Source: Streptomyces fagopyri (GTDB lineage: Bacteria > Actinomycetota > Actinomycetes > Streptomycetales > Streptomycetaceae). Taken from it: 64,000 nt of DNA. Every line of letters begins with the position of its first letter. The stretch's first letter is position 1. The notes below the pieces were generated by a model. The model was not told where the DNA came from. It did no database searches and was given only the letters and a program-made list of their open reading frames with translations. Shown in pieces: positions 42,329 through 52,790 of this stretch. The stretch is taken from contig NZ_CP045643.1 in the NCBI RefSeq assembly GCF_009498275.1, positions 3,782,001-3,846,000 on the forward strand, given 5' to 3'. A program made the translations under genes and the position numbers.

Positions 42329-43309
42329 GTGGTCAAGCTCTCCGTCATCGTGCCGTTCTACAACGTGCAGCAATACGCACCCGACACCCTGAAGAGCCTG
42401 CGTGCGAACGTGCGCGAGGACTTCGAATTCATTCTCGTCGACGACTGTTCGAGCGACGAGACACCAGAGATTCTCGCGCGCGCGGAGCGCGAGCTCCCGG
42501 GCGCGGTGCATGTCAGACATGAGAAGAACGGAGGGCTGGCGACCGCGCGCAACACCGGCATCGACGCCGCGCGTGGTGAATACCTCACGTTCCTCGACGG
42601 GGACGACTGGCTCGCCCCCGGCTACTACGAGCAACTCGTCACCGCGATCGAGGATCTGGGCTGCGACTTCGTCCGTACGGACCATGTCCAGTGCACCGCG
42701 CGGGCCCGCACCATCCACCGGGTACCGCACGGCCGCCGGGGCGTCGTGATGAACCCCCGGGACGCCATACTCCCCTCCGACCGGTCCACCTCCGTCGACT
42801 ACGCGTACGCCTGGGCGGGCATCTACCACCGCCGTCTGGTCGACCGCGGACTGCTGCACTTCACCCACGGACTGCGGACGGCCGAGGACCGTCCGTGGAT
42901 CTGGAAGCTGCACCGTGAGGCCGAGTCCTTCGCCGCGGTGAGCCTGCTGGGCGTGTTCTACCGGCGTGGTGTCGCCTCCTCCCTCACCCAGATCGGGGAC
43001 GTCCGCCAGCTCGACTTCATCCGCGCGTTCGATCAGGTCGTCGCGGAGACCGCCGAGGATCCCGACGCGTCGAAGCTGCTTCCCAAGGCCGTGCGCACGT
43101 ACTGCGCGATCATTTCCCACCACCTGGGATCCATGGAAAGGTTCGAGCCACCCGTGGCGCGGAAACTGAAGTCGATGAGTGCGGCGGCGTTGCAGCGCAT
43201 GCCCCAGGACGTGCTCGACGAGGCACTCGACTCGATGGACATCGAGCGGGCGACCCGGCTGCGCCGGCTGCGCCGTCGTCCCACGGCGGGCGCTGGGGTG
43301 GCGGCGTGA
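42329..43309 (+). CDS. family 2 glycosyltransferase
   Basis: 326 residues. The GT-A fold opens V-I-V-P-F-Y-N-V, followed by I-L-V-D-D-C-S-S-D-E-T, G-G-L-A-T-A-R-N-T-G and F-L-D-G-D-D-W (DxD metal/nucleotide site), all typical GT2. The last 100 residues are helical and resemble the C-terminal parts of wall-polymer GT2 enzymes. The GTG start has no ribosome-binding site but a -10-like element directly upstream, suggesting a leaderless message. It overlaps the next gene by 4 bases. It probably adds a sugar to the Kdn-type polymer or its linkage unit. Confidence 0.87.
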   Translation: MVKLSVIVPFYNVQQYAPDTLKSLRANVREDFEFILVDDCSSDETPEILARAERELPGAVHVRHEKNGGLATARNTGIDAARGEYLTFLDGDDWLAPGYYEQLVTAIEDLGCDFVRTDHVQCTARARTIHRVPHGRRGVVMNPRDAILPSDRSTSVDYAYAWAGIYHRRLVDRGLLHFTHGLRTAEDRPWIWKLHREAESFAAVSLLGVFYRRGVASSLTQIGDVRQLDFIRAFDQVVAETAEDPDASKLLPKAVRTYCAIISHHLGSMERFEPPVARKLKSMSAAALQRMPQDVLDEALDSMDIERATRLRRLRRRPTAGAGVAA

Positions 43310-44640
43310 CGACCCAGATCTTCATGGCGTCCACGCTGTACGGGACCGCGACGCTCGCGGCGGCCCTGGACGCCGACTGCTTCGGCCCCGCCGACCGGCG
43401 CATCCTGCTCGTCTCCAACAACGCGGCGACGCCCGAGACGACGCCCTCCGTGGACGAGATGCCCGGCTTCGGCCGGCTGCGCGGCCGCTTCGACGACATC
43501 GTGTCGTGGAACGAGACGATCACGCCGTTCCACCCCGGGGGCTGGGCCCCGCGCCCCGACGACACGCCCCTGTGGGAGCGGCATCTGCGGCTGGCCTGGA
43601 ACCTCGGCGACGACGACATCGAGCTGGCCGTCGAGTCGATCCAGGTCAACCCCGCGCTCGGCGTCGCCCAGATCTTCACCGGCGCGCCCGTCACCGTGTA
43701 CGCGGACGGCCTGATGAGCTACGGCCCCACCCGCAACAAGATCGACCCGCTGGTCGGCACCCGGGTGACCCGCCTGCTCCATCTCGACCTGGTCCCCGGT
43801 CTGACGCCGCTGCTGCTGACCGAGTTCGACGTCGAACCGGAGATCGTGCCGACGGACGCGTTCTCGAAGGTGCTCGCCGAACTCGTCGACACCGGCGACG
43901 AACTGCCGTCGGTCGACGAGCCCGCGCTGCTGCTCGGCCAGTACCTCTCCGCGCTCGGCATCCTCACCGCCGAGCAGGAGGAGGACCTGCACGTACGGAT
44001 GCTCAGGGGCGCCGTCGCGCTCGGCCACAGCCGGGTCGTGTTCAAGCCGCACCCGACGGCCCCGGCCCGCTGGTCGCGCGTCCTGGAGAAGGAGGCCGGC
44101 AAGCTCGACGTCGAGCTGACGGTGCTCGACACCCCTGTCCTCGCCGAGGTGCTGTACCAGCGCATGCGTCCCGCGCTCGTCGTCGGCTGCTTCTCCACCG
44201 CGCTGCTCACCGCGTCCGCGCTCTACGGCCTGCCCGTCGCCCGCATCGGCACCGACACGCTGCTGGACCGTCTGGTGCCGTACGAGAACAGCAACCGCGT
44301 CCCGGTCACGATCGTGGACGCCCTGCTGCCGGAGCTGACCGACAAGGCGGCGGTCGCCGAACAGCGCGTGGGCATGACCACGGAGGCCCTGAGCGGGCTC
44401 GTACGGGCCGTGGGCTACGCGATGCAGCCGAAGATCCTGCCGGACCTGCGCCCCGCCGCCGAGCGCTATCTGACGCAGCACCTGAACAACCACACCTGGC
44501 GGTACTTCAAGCGCAAGCGCCTCACCTCGCTGGCGCTGCCCGGCGCGGTCCCGGCCCAGCTGGCGTTCCTGCCGCGCAACGCCACGGTCCGCCGTGTCGC
44601 GCGCCGGGCGCGCAGTCTGCGCCGGGCCGTACGGCGCTGA
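43306..44640 (+). CDS. alpha-2,8-polysialyltransferase family protein
   Basis: 444 residues of the bacterial polysialyltransferase family (GT-B, CMP-sialic acid donor). The HP motif F-K-P-H-P (246-250) and S motif C-F-S-T-A-L (295-300) bind CMP; Y-A-D-G-L-M-S-Y-G (132-140) is the conserved D-G region. The last 40 residues are basic (R-R-A-R-S-L-R-R) and may hold the enzyme at the membrane. GTG overlaps the GT2 stop (GTGA). With neuB and the CMP-synthetase divergently encoded, it is the likely polymerase or chain-elongating enzyme of a Kdn/teichulosonic-type wall polymer. Confidence 0.87.
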   Translation: MTTQIFMASTLYGTATLAAALDADCFGPADRRILLVSNNAATPETTPSVDEMPGFGRLRGRFDDIVSWNETITPFHPGGWAPRPDDTPLWERHLRLAWNLGDDDIELAVESIQVNPALGVAQIFTGAPVTVYADGLMSYGPTRNKIDPLVGTRVTRLLHLDLVPGLTPLLLTEFDVEPEIVPTDAFSKVLAELVDTGDELPSVDEPALLLGQYLSALGILTAEQEEDLHVRMLRGAVALGHSRVVFKPHPTAPARWSRVLEKEAGKLDVELTVLDTPVLAEVLYQRMRPALVVGCFSTALLTASALYGLPVARIGTDTLLDRLVPYENSNRVPVTIVDALLPELTDKAAVAEQRVGMTTEALSGLVRAVGYAMQPKILPDLRPAAERYLTQHLNNHTWRYFKRKRLTSLALPGAVPAQLAFLPRNATVRRVARRARSLRRAVRR

Positions 44641-44666
44641 GCGACGTCCCACCCGGAGGTTCCCGC

Positions 44667-44707
44667 GGGCGTGGGGGCCGGTTCACCATGAACCGGCCCC
44701 CACGCCC
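44667..44707 (+). terminator. terminator after the polysialyltransferase gene
   Basis: A perfect 19-bp stem GGGCGTGGGGGCCGGTTCA with its complement and a 3-base loop CCA, 27 bases after the stop codon. Confidence 0.88.
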
Positions 44708-44948
44708 GTTCCGTATTCACCGCCCCTCGTGATCCGCCGGCCGCCGCCGGCGCCCGGCTCTTCGCCGGTCCACCCTTTGCCGGCGAATGGGGGGACGCCG
44801 GGGAAATACGGAACCGAAAACGACGCCAGGGTGAACTCATGGCGTCCGTACGGGGAATCGTCACTTGCTCGATCGGATGCTTCCTTTGAATCGGACTAGC
44901 GTGCTGTGTGTAACCCGTCAGCATGAACCGCCCGCGAAGAGGAATTCC

Positions 44949-46115
44949 GTGACCAACACCCCCCAGGACACGCGCGTGTCGTCCGAGGGTCCGGCGATCC
45001 GCGCCGTCCTGCCGGCGCCCGAGACGTCCTCCCGCCCGCCGTCGCGCGCGAAGCCCCGGGAGTCCCGTCTGCGCGCCCTGGACGGGCTGCGGCTGATCGC
45101 CGCGCTGATGGTGGCGGCGTACCACTACGGGGGCCGTGACGGCGAGGTCACGCAGGCCTGGGGCAGTTCTCCCAGCCACCAGTTCCCGAGCCTGCACTCG
45201 TACTTCGCGTACGGCTGTCTCGGCGTCCAGATCTTCTTCGTGATCAGTGGCTTCGTGATCTGCATGAGTGGCTGGGGCCGGCCGCTCCGGTCGTTCTTCG
45301 CGTCCCGGGCGTCCCGGCTGCTGCCCGCCTACTGGGCCGCGGTGATCATCGTGACGGCCGTGTTCGCGCTGCCGGTGGTCGCGTACAAGACGGTCGGGCC
45401 GAGCGACGCCCTGCTGAACCTGACGATGCTCCAGCAGCCGCTGGGTGTCGACCGGGTGCTGGGAGTCTGCTGGACCCTGTGGGCGGAGGTCCGGTTCTAC
45501 GCCCTCTTCGCGCTCTTCATCGTCCTGCCGGGCGCCAACCGTCAGCGCGTCATCCTCTTCTGCGCGGGCTGGACCCTGGCGGCGGCGATAGCCCAGACGG
45601 CGAACGAACCGCTCCTGAACACCGTCCTGATGCCGGAGTACGCCCCGTTCTTCATCGGCGGTGTCGGCCTCTACCTCCTCCACCGCAACCGGCGTGACAC
45701 GTACGCCTGGGGCATCGTGGGCGTGAGCTGGCTGATCGGCCAGCACTACGCGGTGGACCGCCTGTGGCACGCGCCGAACCCGGAGTTCTTCTCCTACCGC
45801 ACCTCGTTCGGCATCATCCTGGTCGTCACCCTCGGCTACCTCGCCGTCGGCGCGATCGCCCTCGGCTACCTGAACTGGGCGAACTGGCGCTGGCTCACCG
45901 TCGCGGGCGCCCTGACGTACCCCTTCTACCTGGTCCACGAGCACCTGGGCTGGGTCGTCATCAAGGCCTACCACCGCACCCTGCACATCCCGTCGTACGG
46001 CACCCTCCCGCTGACCGTCGCGACGATGCTGCTGCTGGCCTGGCTCCTCAACCGCTACGTGGAGAACTGGCTCACCCCGAAACTGCGCGCGGCCCTGGCG
46101 AAGCCGCGACCGTAA
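44949..46115 (+). CDS. membrane acyltransferase (acyltransferase 3 / OafA-like)
   Basis: 388 residues with about 10 membrane helices. The first helix follows R-L-R-A-L-D-G-L-R-L-I-A-A-L-M-V-A-A-Y-H, the family's R-x-x-x-x-D-G-x-R and catalytic His motif. G-C-L-G-V-Q-I-F-F-V-I-S-G-F-V-I and S-R-A-S-R-L-L-P-A-Y are also standard. The first 40 residues are disordered and cytoplasmic. GTG is the start, with AAGAGGAA upstream. These enzymes O-acetylate or O-acylate sugars at the outer face, so decoration of the neighbouring wall polymer is plausible. It has its own transcription start after a terminator. Confidence 0.87.
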   Translation: MTNTPQDTRVSSEGPAIRAVLPAPETSSRPPSRAKPRESRLRALDGLRLIAALMVAAYHYGGRDGEVTQAWGSSPSHQFPSLHSYFAYGCLGVQIFFVISGFVICMSGWGRPLRSFFASRASRLLPAYWAAVIIVTAVFALPVVAYKTVGPSDALLNLTMLQQPLGVDRVLGVCWTLWAEVRFYALFALFIVLPGANRQRVILFCAGWTLAAAIAQTANEPLLNTVLMPEYAPFFIGGVGLYLLHRNRRDTYAWGIVGVSWLIGQHYAVDRLWHAPNPEFFSYRTSFGIILVVTLGYLAVGAIALGYLNWANWRWLTVAGALTYPFYLVHEHLGWVVIKAYHRTLHIPSYGTLPLTVATMLLLAWLLNRYVENWLTPKLRAALAKPRP

Positions 46116-46303
46116 GGGCCGTCCCGCTCGGTCATCCGGAAAGAACCCCCGGTACGGCGGGAGTTGGCCGGGTGTTCACCGGGCCGCCGGTTCGGCAGAA
46201 GTGACGTCGGGCAGGCGCCGCAGAGTTCTTGACCGCGCCATAGGCGTCCCATAGGTTCCGGGGCGCTCGTCCGCCTCGTCCGCACAAGGGAGCGCTTTCT
46301 CTC

Positions 46304-47245
46304 ATGACTGCCGCACCAGACACCATCCGGCCGCCCCGGCGCCTCGACGACGTCCCCGGCTGGTTCCCCGTTCTCGACCAGATGCTCTTCAAGTGGTTCC
46401 TGGACCGGCAGGAGTCCGCCAAAACGGTGGGCGACCTGCTGGAAGTCGGCGTGTACATGGGAAGGAGCGCGATCTTCCTCGGAGACCATCTGCGCGAGGG
46501 CGAGCGGTACACGGTGTGCGACCTCTTCGAGGGCGGCGCTCCTGACGGCGCCAACCAGGCGGAGTCGACGAAGTCCTACAGCGCGCTCACCCGGCAGGTC
46601 TTCGAGGAGAACTACCTGGCCTTCCACGACGAGCTGCCTCGCGTCCTGCCGGGCCCCAGCTCACTGGTTCCGGCCGAGGTCGAACCCGGGTCCTGCCGGT
46701 TCGTCCACATCGACGCCTCGCACCTGTACGAGCACGTCCACGGGGACATCGGCGCGGCCCGCGACGCGCTGCTGCCCGGCGGCATCGTCGTCCTGGACGA
46801 CTTCCGTTCGGAGCACACGCCCGGCGTCTCGATAGCCGCCTGGGAGGCCGTGCTCAACCGGGGCCTGCGCCCCATCTGCCTCAGCACACAGAAGCTGTAC
46901 GGGACGTGGGACGATCCCGGGCCGGTCCAGGAGGCGCTGCTGGCCGCGGTACGGGAGCGGAACGACTGTCACCTCAGCGTGCAGCACGCGGCCGGCCACC
47001 GCATCATCCGGCTCAAGGCCAAGAACATGCAGGCCCCGCCCTTCCCGGCCTCCCGCTACGGCACGGACGGCGTCGGCGCGGAGGGGACCGCGGACTCCGC
47101 CGGGCGTCCGTCGGGGCCTTCCGGGCACTCCCGGCCGGTCGCGCGCCGCACCCGCACCCGGCGGATCGCCGCCGACCTGCTGCCGCCCGTCCTCACCCGC
47201 GCCCTGCGCAACGCCCGCACCGCCCGGCGCGCGACGGCACGCTGA
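46304..47245 (+). CDS. class I SAM-dependent methyltransferase
   Basis: 313 residues. A Rossmann methyltransferase domain (about 25-235) has D-L-L-E-V-G-V-Y-M-G-R-S as motif I, V-C-D-L-F-E-G-G as motif II, F-V-H-I-D-A-S-H and G-G-I-V-V-L-D-D-F as motif IV/post-motif regions, the Methyltransf_24 pattern seen in sugar and small-molecule methylases. The last 70 residues are disordered and Arg-rich. It follows the acyltransferase by 190 bases and may methylate the same glycopolymer, but no direct evidence links them. Confidence 0.8.
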   Translation: MTAAPDTIRPPRRLDDVPGWFPVLDQMLFKWFLDRQESAKTVGDLLEVGVYMGRSAIFLGDHLREGERYTVCDLFEGGAPDGANQAESTKSYSALTRQVFEENYLAFHDELPRVLPGPSSLVPAEVEPGSCRFVHIDASHLYEHVHGDIGAARDALLPGGIVVLDDFRSEHTPGVSIAAWEAVLNRGLRPICLSTQKLYGTWDDPGPVQEALLAAVRERNDCHLSVQHAAGHRIIRLKAKNMQAPPFPASRYGTDGVGAEGTADSAGRPSGPSGHSRPVARRTRTRRIAADLLPPVLTRALRNARTARRATAR

Positions 47246-47295
47246 ATCGGCCGGGCCCGGCGGTCCGCCGGAAAGGTCCGCCGGACCCGCCCCGC

Positions 47296-47955
47296 TCAAC
47301 CGATCCCGTAACGCGCCCCGATTCCCGCGATCACCAGGGCCAGCCCTTCCTCGAAGTGCCGGTCGTAGTCCTCGAAGATCTCCGCGCCCGCCGCGGCCGA
47401 CAGGGGGAAGTCGGCCATACGGCGGGCGCGTTCCTGTACGTCGTAGCCCTCGCGGCGCTCGCCCGGCAGGGGCTGGACGCCCTGTTCCTCGGTGACGAAG
47501 CCGAGCGTGTAGAGGTACGTGGTGGACGTCGCGCGGACCGCCTGCGTGAGGGTGAAGCCCGCCCCGGTGAACAGCGTCAGCGTCCGCTCCATCTCGACGG
47601 CGTGCGGCGTGCCGGTGAACCGTGAGCCGCTGAAGACCTTCGCGCCGTCGCGGTAGCCGAGCAGCGCCGCGCGCAGGCCGCGGTTGGCGGTGAGCAGCCG
47701 CTCCCGCCAGCCGTCGCCGGGAGCCGTCCCGGTGTCCTCGACCATCCGCCGGTACATCTCCGTGGCCATCTCGTCGAGCAGCTCCTGCTTGTTCCGGAAG
47801 TGCCAGTAGAGCGCGGGTGCCTGGACGTTCAGCTCCTTGGCGATGGCCCGGAGGGTGAGGCCGTCCAGGCCCGTCTCGTTGAGCAGCCGCAGGGCGGTCT
47901 CGACGACCTTCTTCTTGTCCAGCTTGGGGGATCGCTGGGGTCTCTGGGTAGCCAC
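47296..47955 (-). CDS. TetR-family repressor (TetR_C-type)
   Basis: 219 residues. An HTH over about 15-58 contains D-G-L-T-L-R-A-I-A-K-E-L-N-V-Q-A-P-A-L-Y-W-H-F as one continuous recognition stretch, with the Y-W-H-F typical of tetracycline-repressor-like proteins. The ligand domain carries the TetR_C pattern (L-F-T-G-A-G-F-T-L-T-Q-A). It is divergent from an FAD monooxygenase gene. Two similar palindromes with TTAAC/GTTAA arms lie in the short gap and are probably its operators, so it would repress both itself and the monooxygenase. Confidence 0.9.
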   Translation of the reverse strand: MATQRPQRSPKLDKKKVVETALRLLNETGLDGLTLRAIAKELNVQAPALYWHFRNKQELLDEMATEMYRRMVEDTGTAPGDGWRERLLTANRGLRAALLGYRDGAKVFSGSRFTGTPHAVEMERTLTLFTGAGFTLTQAVRATSTTYLYTLGFVTEEQGVQPLPGERREGYDVQERARRMADFPLSAAAGAEIFEDYDRHFEEGLALVIAGIGARYGIG

Positions 47956-47964
47956 GCTTGACAG

Positions 47965-47979
47965 TTTAACGCCGTTAAG
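47965..47979. promoter_or_regulatory. TetR operator candidate 1
   Basis: TTTAACGCCGTTAAG, a dyad with arms TTAAC and GTTAA around a GCC centre, 10 bases from the repressor start codon. It shares its arms and spacing with the palindrome at 48000, centre-to-centre 35 bp. Confidence 0.7.
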
Positions 47980-47999
47980 GACATGCTCCCGGCATGGAA

Positions 48000-48014
48000 C
48001 TTAACAACGTTAAG
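48000..48014. promoter_or_regulatory. TetR operator candidate 2
   Basis: CTTAACAACGTTAAG, a perfect six-base-arm palindrome around AAC. It overlaps the ribosome-binding site region (AAGGAG at 48012) of the monooxygenase gene. Confidence 0.7.
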
Positions 48015-48023
48015 GAGAGGCTC

Positions 48024-49448
48024 GTGGACATGGACGTACTCGTCGTGGGCGCCGGCCCGACCGGCCTCGCCCTCGGCGTCGACCTGGCCAGGCGCGGCGT
48101 GGACGCCCTCGTCGTGGAACGGGCCGACGCGCTGTTCCCCGGCTCCCGGGGCAAAGGCATCCAGCCGCGCACGATGGAGGTCTTCGACGACCTCGGCGTC
48201 CTCGCCGAGATCCGCGCCGCGGGCGGCGACTACCCCGTCGGCATGATCTGGCGGGACGGCCGCCGGACCGGCGAGCACCAGATGTTCGACCCGGCCGAGG
48301 CGGGCGACGACTCGCCGTACACCACGCCGTGGATGGTGCCGCAGTGGCGCACGCAGGAGATCCTCCTCGCGCGGCTGGAGGAGTGCGGGGGCCGGGTCGC
48401 CTTCGGCCGCGAGGTCGTCGCCATCGCGCAGGACGAGGACGGCGCGACCGTGGAGTTCGCCGCGGGCCCCCCGGTCCGCGCCCGGTACGTCGTCGCCGCC
48501 GACGGCGGCCGCTCCGCGGTGCGGCGCGCGCTCGGCATCGCCATGACCGGGGAGACCGTCGACCCCCACCCGATGCTGGTCTCGGACGTACGGATCACCG
48601 GGCTGGACCGTGACAACTGGCACGTCTTCCCGCCCCGCGAGGACACCGGCGGCTTCCTGGCGATCTGCCCGCTGGCCGGCACCGAGGACTTCCAGGTCGT
48701 GGCGCAGTACCCGGAGGGCACCGACGTCGACCTCTCCCTCGACGGCATCCGCGGGACCGTCGCGGAGCGCTCCCACCTCTCCCCCGAGGCCGTGACCGAG
48801 GTGCGCTGGGCCTCGGACTTCCGGCCGCGCACCGCGCTCGCGGACCGCTTCCGCGCCGGGCGGGTCTTCCTCGCCGGGGACTCGGCGCACATCCACTCAC
48901 CGGCCGGCGGCCAGGGCCTCAACACCAGTGTCCAGGACGCCTACAACCTGGGCTGGAAGCTCGACGCCGTGCTGAGCGGCGGGGCTCCGGAGTCCCTCCT
49001 CGACACGTACGAGGAGGAACGGCTGCCCGTCGCCGCCGACATGCTGGGCCTGTCCACCCGGGTGCACCGCGGCGAGGCCCGTCGCGGTGCCGCGACCCGC
49101 CAGCTCGGCCTCGGCTACCGCGGCTCCTCCCTCGCGCTGGAGACCCGCACGGACCTGCCGGAGAAGGCTCTGCGGGCGGGCGACCGCGCCCCCGACGCGA
49201 ACGTGGGCGGCGTACGCCTCTTCGACGTGTTCCGGGGACCGCACTGGACGCTGCTGACGGTCGGCACGCGGGAGGAACCACATCCGCTCCCCGGCGTCCG
49301 CACCGTCCGGATCGCCTCGCACGACCGGTACGAGGCCGGCGTCTTCCTCGTCCGCCCCGACGGCTACGTGGGGTGGGCGGGCACCGGTGCGCGGGACCTG
49401 CCGGGATACGCGAACCGCGTGGGGCTGACGGCCGGTCAGAGGCCTTGA
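48024..49448 (+). CDS. FAD-dependent aromatic monooxygenase
   Basis: About 474 residues. The N-terminal FAD fold has V-V-G-A-G-P-T-G-L-A-L-G; the middle shows A-D-G-G-R-S-A-V-R (DG motif) and F-L-A-G-D-S-A-H-I-H-S-P-A-G-G-Q-G (GD motif). A thioredoxin-like C-terminus (from about 385) follows. This is the class of phenol/polyketide hydroxylases, including rifampicin-type monooxygenases. GTG 48024 has AAGGAG six bases upstream; ATG 48030 is also possible. It is regulated divergently by the TetR gene. The substrate is probably an aromatic or antibiotic-like compound that also acts as inducer. Confidence 0.88.
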   Translation: MDMDVLVVGAGPTGLALGVDLARRGVDALVVERADALFPGSRGKGIQPRTMEVFDDLGVLAEIRAAGGDYPVGMIWRDGRRTGEHQMFDPAEAGDDSPYTTPWMVPQWRTQEILLARLEECGGRVAFGREVVAIAQDEDGATVEFAAGPPVRARYVVAADGGRSAVRRALGIAMTGETVDPHPMLVSDVRITGLDRDNWHVFPPREDTGGFLAICPLAGTEDFQVVAQYPEGTDVDLSLDGIRGTVAERSHLSPEAVTEVRWASDFRPRTALADRFRAGRVFLAGDSAHIHSPAGGQGLNTSVQDAYNLGWKLDAVLSGGAPESLLDTYEEERLPVAADMLGLSTRVHRGEARRGAATRQLGLGYRGSSLALETRTDLPEKALRAGDRAPDANVGGVRLFDVFRGPHWTLLTVGTREEPHPLPGVRTVRIASHDRYEAGVFLVRPDGYVGWAGTGARDLPGYANRVGLTAGQRP

Positions 49449-49583
49449 CCAGCGGGGTTCGACGGTCGCGGGAGCCGTCGCCGCGCTCCGGGCGACGCCG
49501 GACGCGGGTGGCGGCGGGACGGGGGCGGAACCTCCCCCCGAATTGCGTGGCGCGTGCGGTGCCGCCCTGCGATCATCGAGCCG

Positions 49584-50369
49584 ATGCTCACACTTGATGA
49601 TGATCTCGGACACCTCTCCTACGTCCTCACCGGCGACGGCCCGCCCGTCGTGCTCGTACACGCCGGTGTCGCCGACCACCGCATGTGGGACGCGGTCGTG
49701 CCCGACCTGGCACGACAGCACACCGTCATCCGGTACGACCTGCGCGGCTTCGGCCGGTCCGCGCCGCCGACCGGCCCGTTCAGCGAGACGGACGACCTGC
49801 GCCGCCTCCTGGACCACCTCGGCCACGACCGTGTCCGGCTCGTCGGCGCGTCCTGGGGCGGCCGGGTGGCCCTGGACTTCGTCCTCACCCACCCGGACCG
49901 GGTGCACTCCCTGGCAGTGTTCGCCCCGCCGTGGCGCGGGTACGACTGGTCCGCCGACATGATCGCGTACGACGAGGCCGAAACCGCGGCCCTGGCCTCG
50001 GGCGACCTGGACGCCGCCGTCCGTATCAACCTGGACATGTGGCTGCGCGGACCGGCCCGGACGTGGGAGGAGGTCGCGCCCGGACTGGCCGACCGGCTCC
50101 GTGACCCGGTCCGGACGTCGCTGGTGAACCAGGACGTCGTCGGCGAGCACTCCCAGGGCACCGCGACCGGCGACCTCGCGTCCGTCTCCGTCCCCACCCT
50201 GGTCGGAATCGGCAAGCTCGACGTCGCCGACTTCCAGGACATCGGCCGGCGCTACGCCTCCGCGATCCCCGGCGCCACCCTGGTCGAGTTCGACACCGCG
50301 GCCCACCTCATCGCACTGGACGCGCCCACCCAACTCACCGCGGCGCTCGGCCCGTTCCTCGCCCGCTGA
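49584..50369 (+). CDS. alpha/beta hydrolase
   Basis: 261 residues with a full alpha/beta hydrolase fold. V-V-L-V-H-A-G-V-A-D-H-R-M-W is the oxyanion loop, D-L-R-G-F-G-R-S follows, and the nucleophile elbow is G-A-S-W-G-G. The closing D-T-A-A-H-L-I-A holds the catalytic His; the acid is probably in G-K-L-D-V-A-D. I start at the ATG of M-L-T-L-D-D-D; the longer frame is unlikely. Weak ribosome-binding site. It may be an esterase or C-C hydrolase. Substrate unknown; the preceding monooxygenase is 135 bases away on the same strand. Confidence 0.85.
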   Translation: MLTLDDDLGHLSYVLTGDGPPVVLVHAGVADHRMWDAVVPDLARQHTVIRYDLRGFGRSAPPTGPFSETDDLRRLLDHLGHDRVRLVGASWGGRVALDFVLTHPDRVHSLAVFAPPWRGYDWSADMIAYDEAETAALASGDLDAAVRINLDMWLRGPARTWEEVAPGLADRLRDPVRTSLVNQDVVGEHSQGTATGDLASVSVPTLVGIGKLDVADFQDIGRRYASAIPGATLVEFDTAAHLIALDAPTQLTAALGPFLAR

Positions 50370-50380
50370 CAGCCGTGCCC

Positions 50381-50412
50381 GTCACGTCGCGGCTACCGCG
50401 CGGCGACGTGAC
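50381..50412. terminator. hairpin between convergent genes
   Basis: GTCACGTCGC and GCGACGTGAC form a 10-bp stem with a 12-base loop, 12 bases after the hydrolase stop codon. Confidence 0.65.
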
Positions 50413-50424
50413 AGGGGTGCCCAC

Positions 50425-50466
50425 CCGGCGCCGCGACGGGGCGGACACCGCCCCTCGTCGCGCCGG
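50425..50466. terminator. hairpin after the LeuE gene
   Basis: A stem of about 18 bp built from CCGGCG...GCGACGGGGCGG and CCGCCCC-CGTCGCGCCGG with small bulges. It lies 9 bases from the stop codon of the LysE-type exporter gene. Confidence 0.65.
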
Positions 50467-50474
50467 GGCCGCCG

Positions 50475-51125
50475 TCAGGTGCCGGCGAGCGTGAGCTTGA
50501 CCGCGAAGCCGAGGAAGAGGGCGCCCGCGGCGGTCGTGGCGCCCGCGGACAGCCGCCTGCGGCGCCGGAAGGCCTCCGCGAGTCTCGTCCCGCTGAAGAT
50601 CAGCGCGGTGAGGTACAGGAAGCTCGCGAGCTGGGCGAAGGCTCCGAGGACCACGAACGACAGCGCCGGATAGGCGTATCCCGGGTCCACGAACTGCACG
50701 AAGAAGGCGACGAAGAACAGGATCGCCTTCGGGTTGAACAGGCTGATGACCAGCGCCCGCCGGAACGGCCGCTCCTCCGCCGCCGACTGCTCGGGGATCT
50801 CCTCGGCCACCCGCTCCCGCCGGGTCCGCCACATCGTCCACGCGGCCCGCAGCATCCCGAACGCCAGCCACGTCAGATACCCGGCCCCGGCGTACTTCAC
50901 GATGCCGAACAGCACGGCGTTGCCCTGCAGCAGCGAGGCGACGCCGGCCGCCGACAGCGTCATCAGCACCGTGTCCCCGCACCACACACCCGCGGCCGCC
51001 GTGTACCCGCAGCGCACGCCACGGCGGGCGGCGACGGACAGCACGTAGAGCGAGTTCGGCCCGGGGAGCAGAACGATCAGGACGAGGCCCGCCAGGTAGG
51101 TGGGGAGGTCGATGACACCAAGCAT
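50475..51125 (-). CDS. LysE/LeuE-family amino-acid exporter
   Basis: 216 residues with six membrane helices. L-P-G-P-N-S-L-Y-V in helix 1 and N-P-K-A-I-L-F-F-V-A-F-F in the middle are LysE/RhtB hallmarks; the closest group is leucine-efflux LeuE. A charged stretch of about 25 residues (R-R-E-R-V-A-E-E) links the two halves. I start at the ATG of M-L-G-V-I-D-L-P. No ribosome-binding site is visible, so the upstream GTG (51155) remains possible. It exports amino acids or analogues; the substrate is not predictable. Confidence 0.85.
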   Translation of the reverse strand: MLGVIDLPTYLAGLVLIVLLPGPNSLYVLSVAARRGVRCGYTAAAGVWCGDTVLMTLSAAGVASLLQGNAVLFGIVKYAGAGYLTWLAFGMLRAAWTMWRTRRERVAEEIPEQSAAEERPFRRALVISLFNPKAILFFVAFFVQFVDPGYAYPALSFVVLGAFAQLASFLYLTALIFSGTRLAEAFRRRRRLSAGATTAAGALFLGFAVKLTLAGT

Positions 51126-51209
51126 GAGGAGGAGTGTCGCACGCGGGTACGACACCCGGGGCGCCCGTCCGGCGGTCCGGTCGTCACCCCTCCCGGCGAC
51201 GCGCCCAGG

Positions 51210-52790
<1,581 letters not shown>

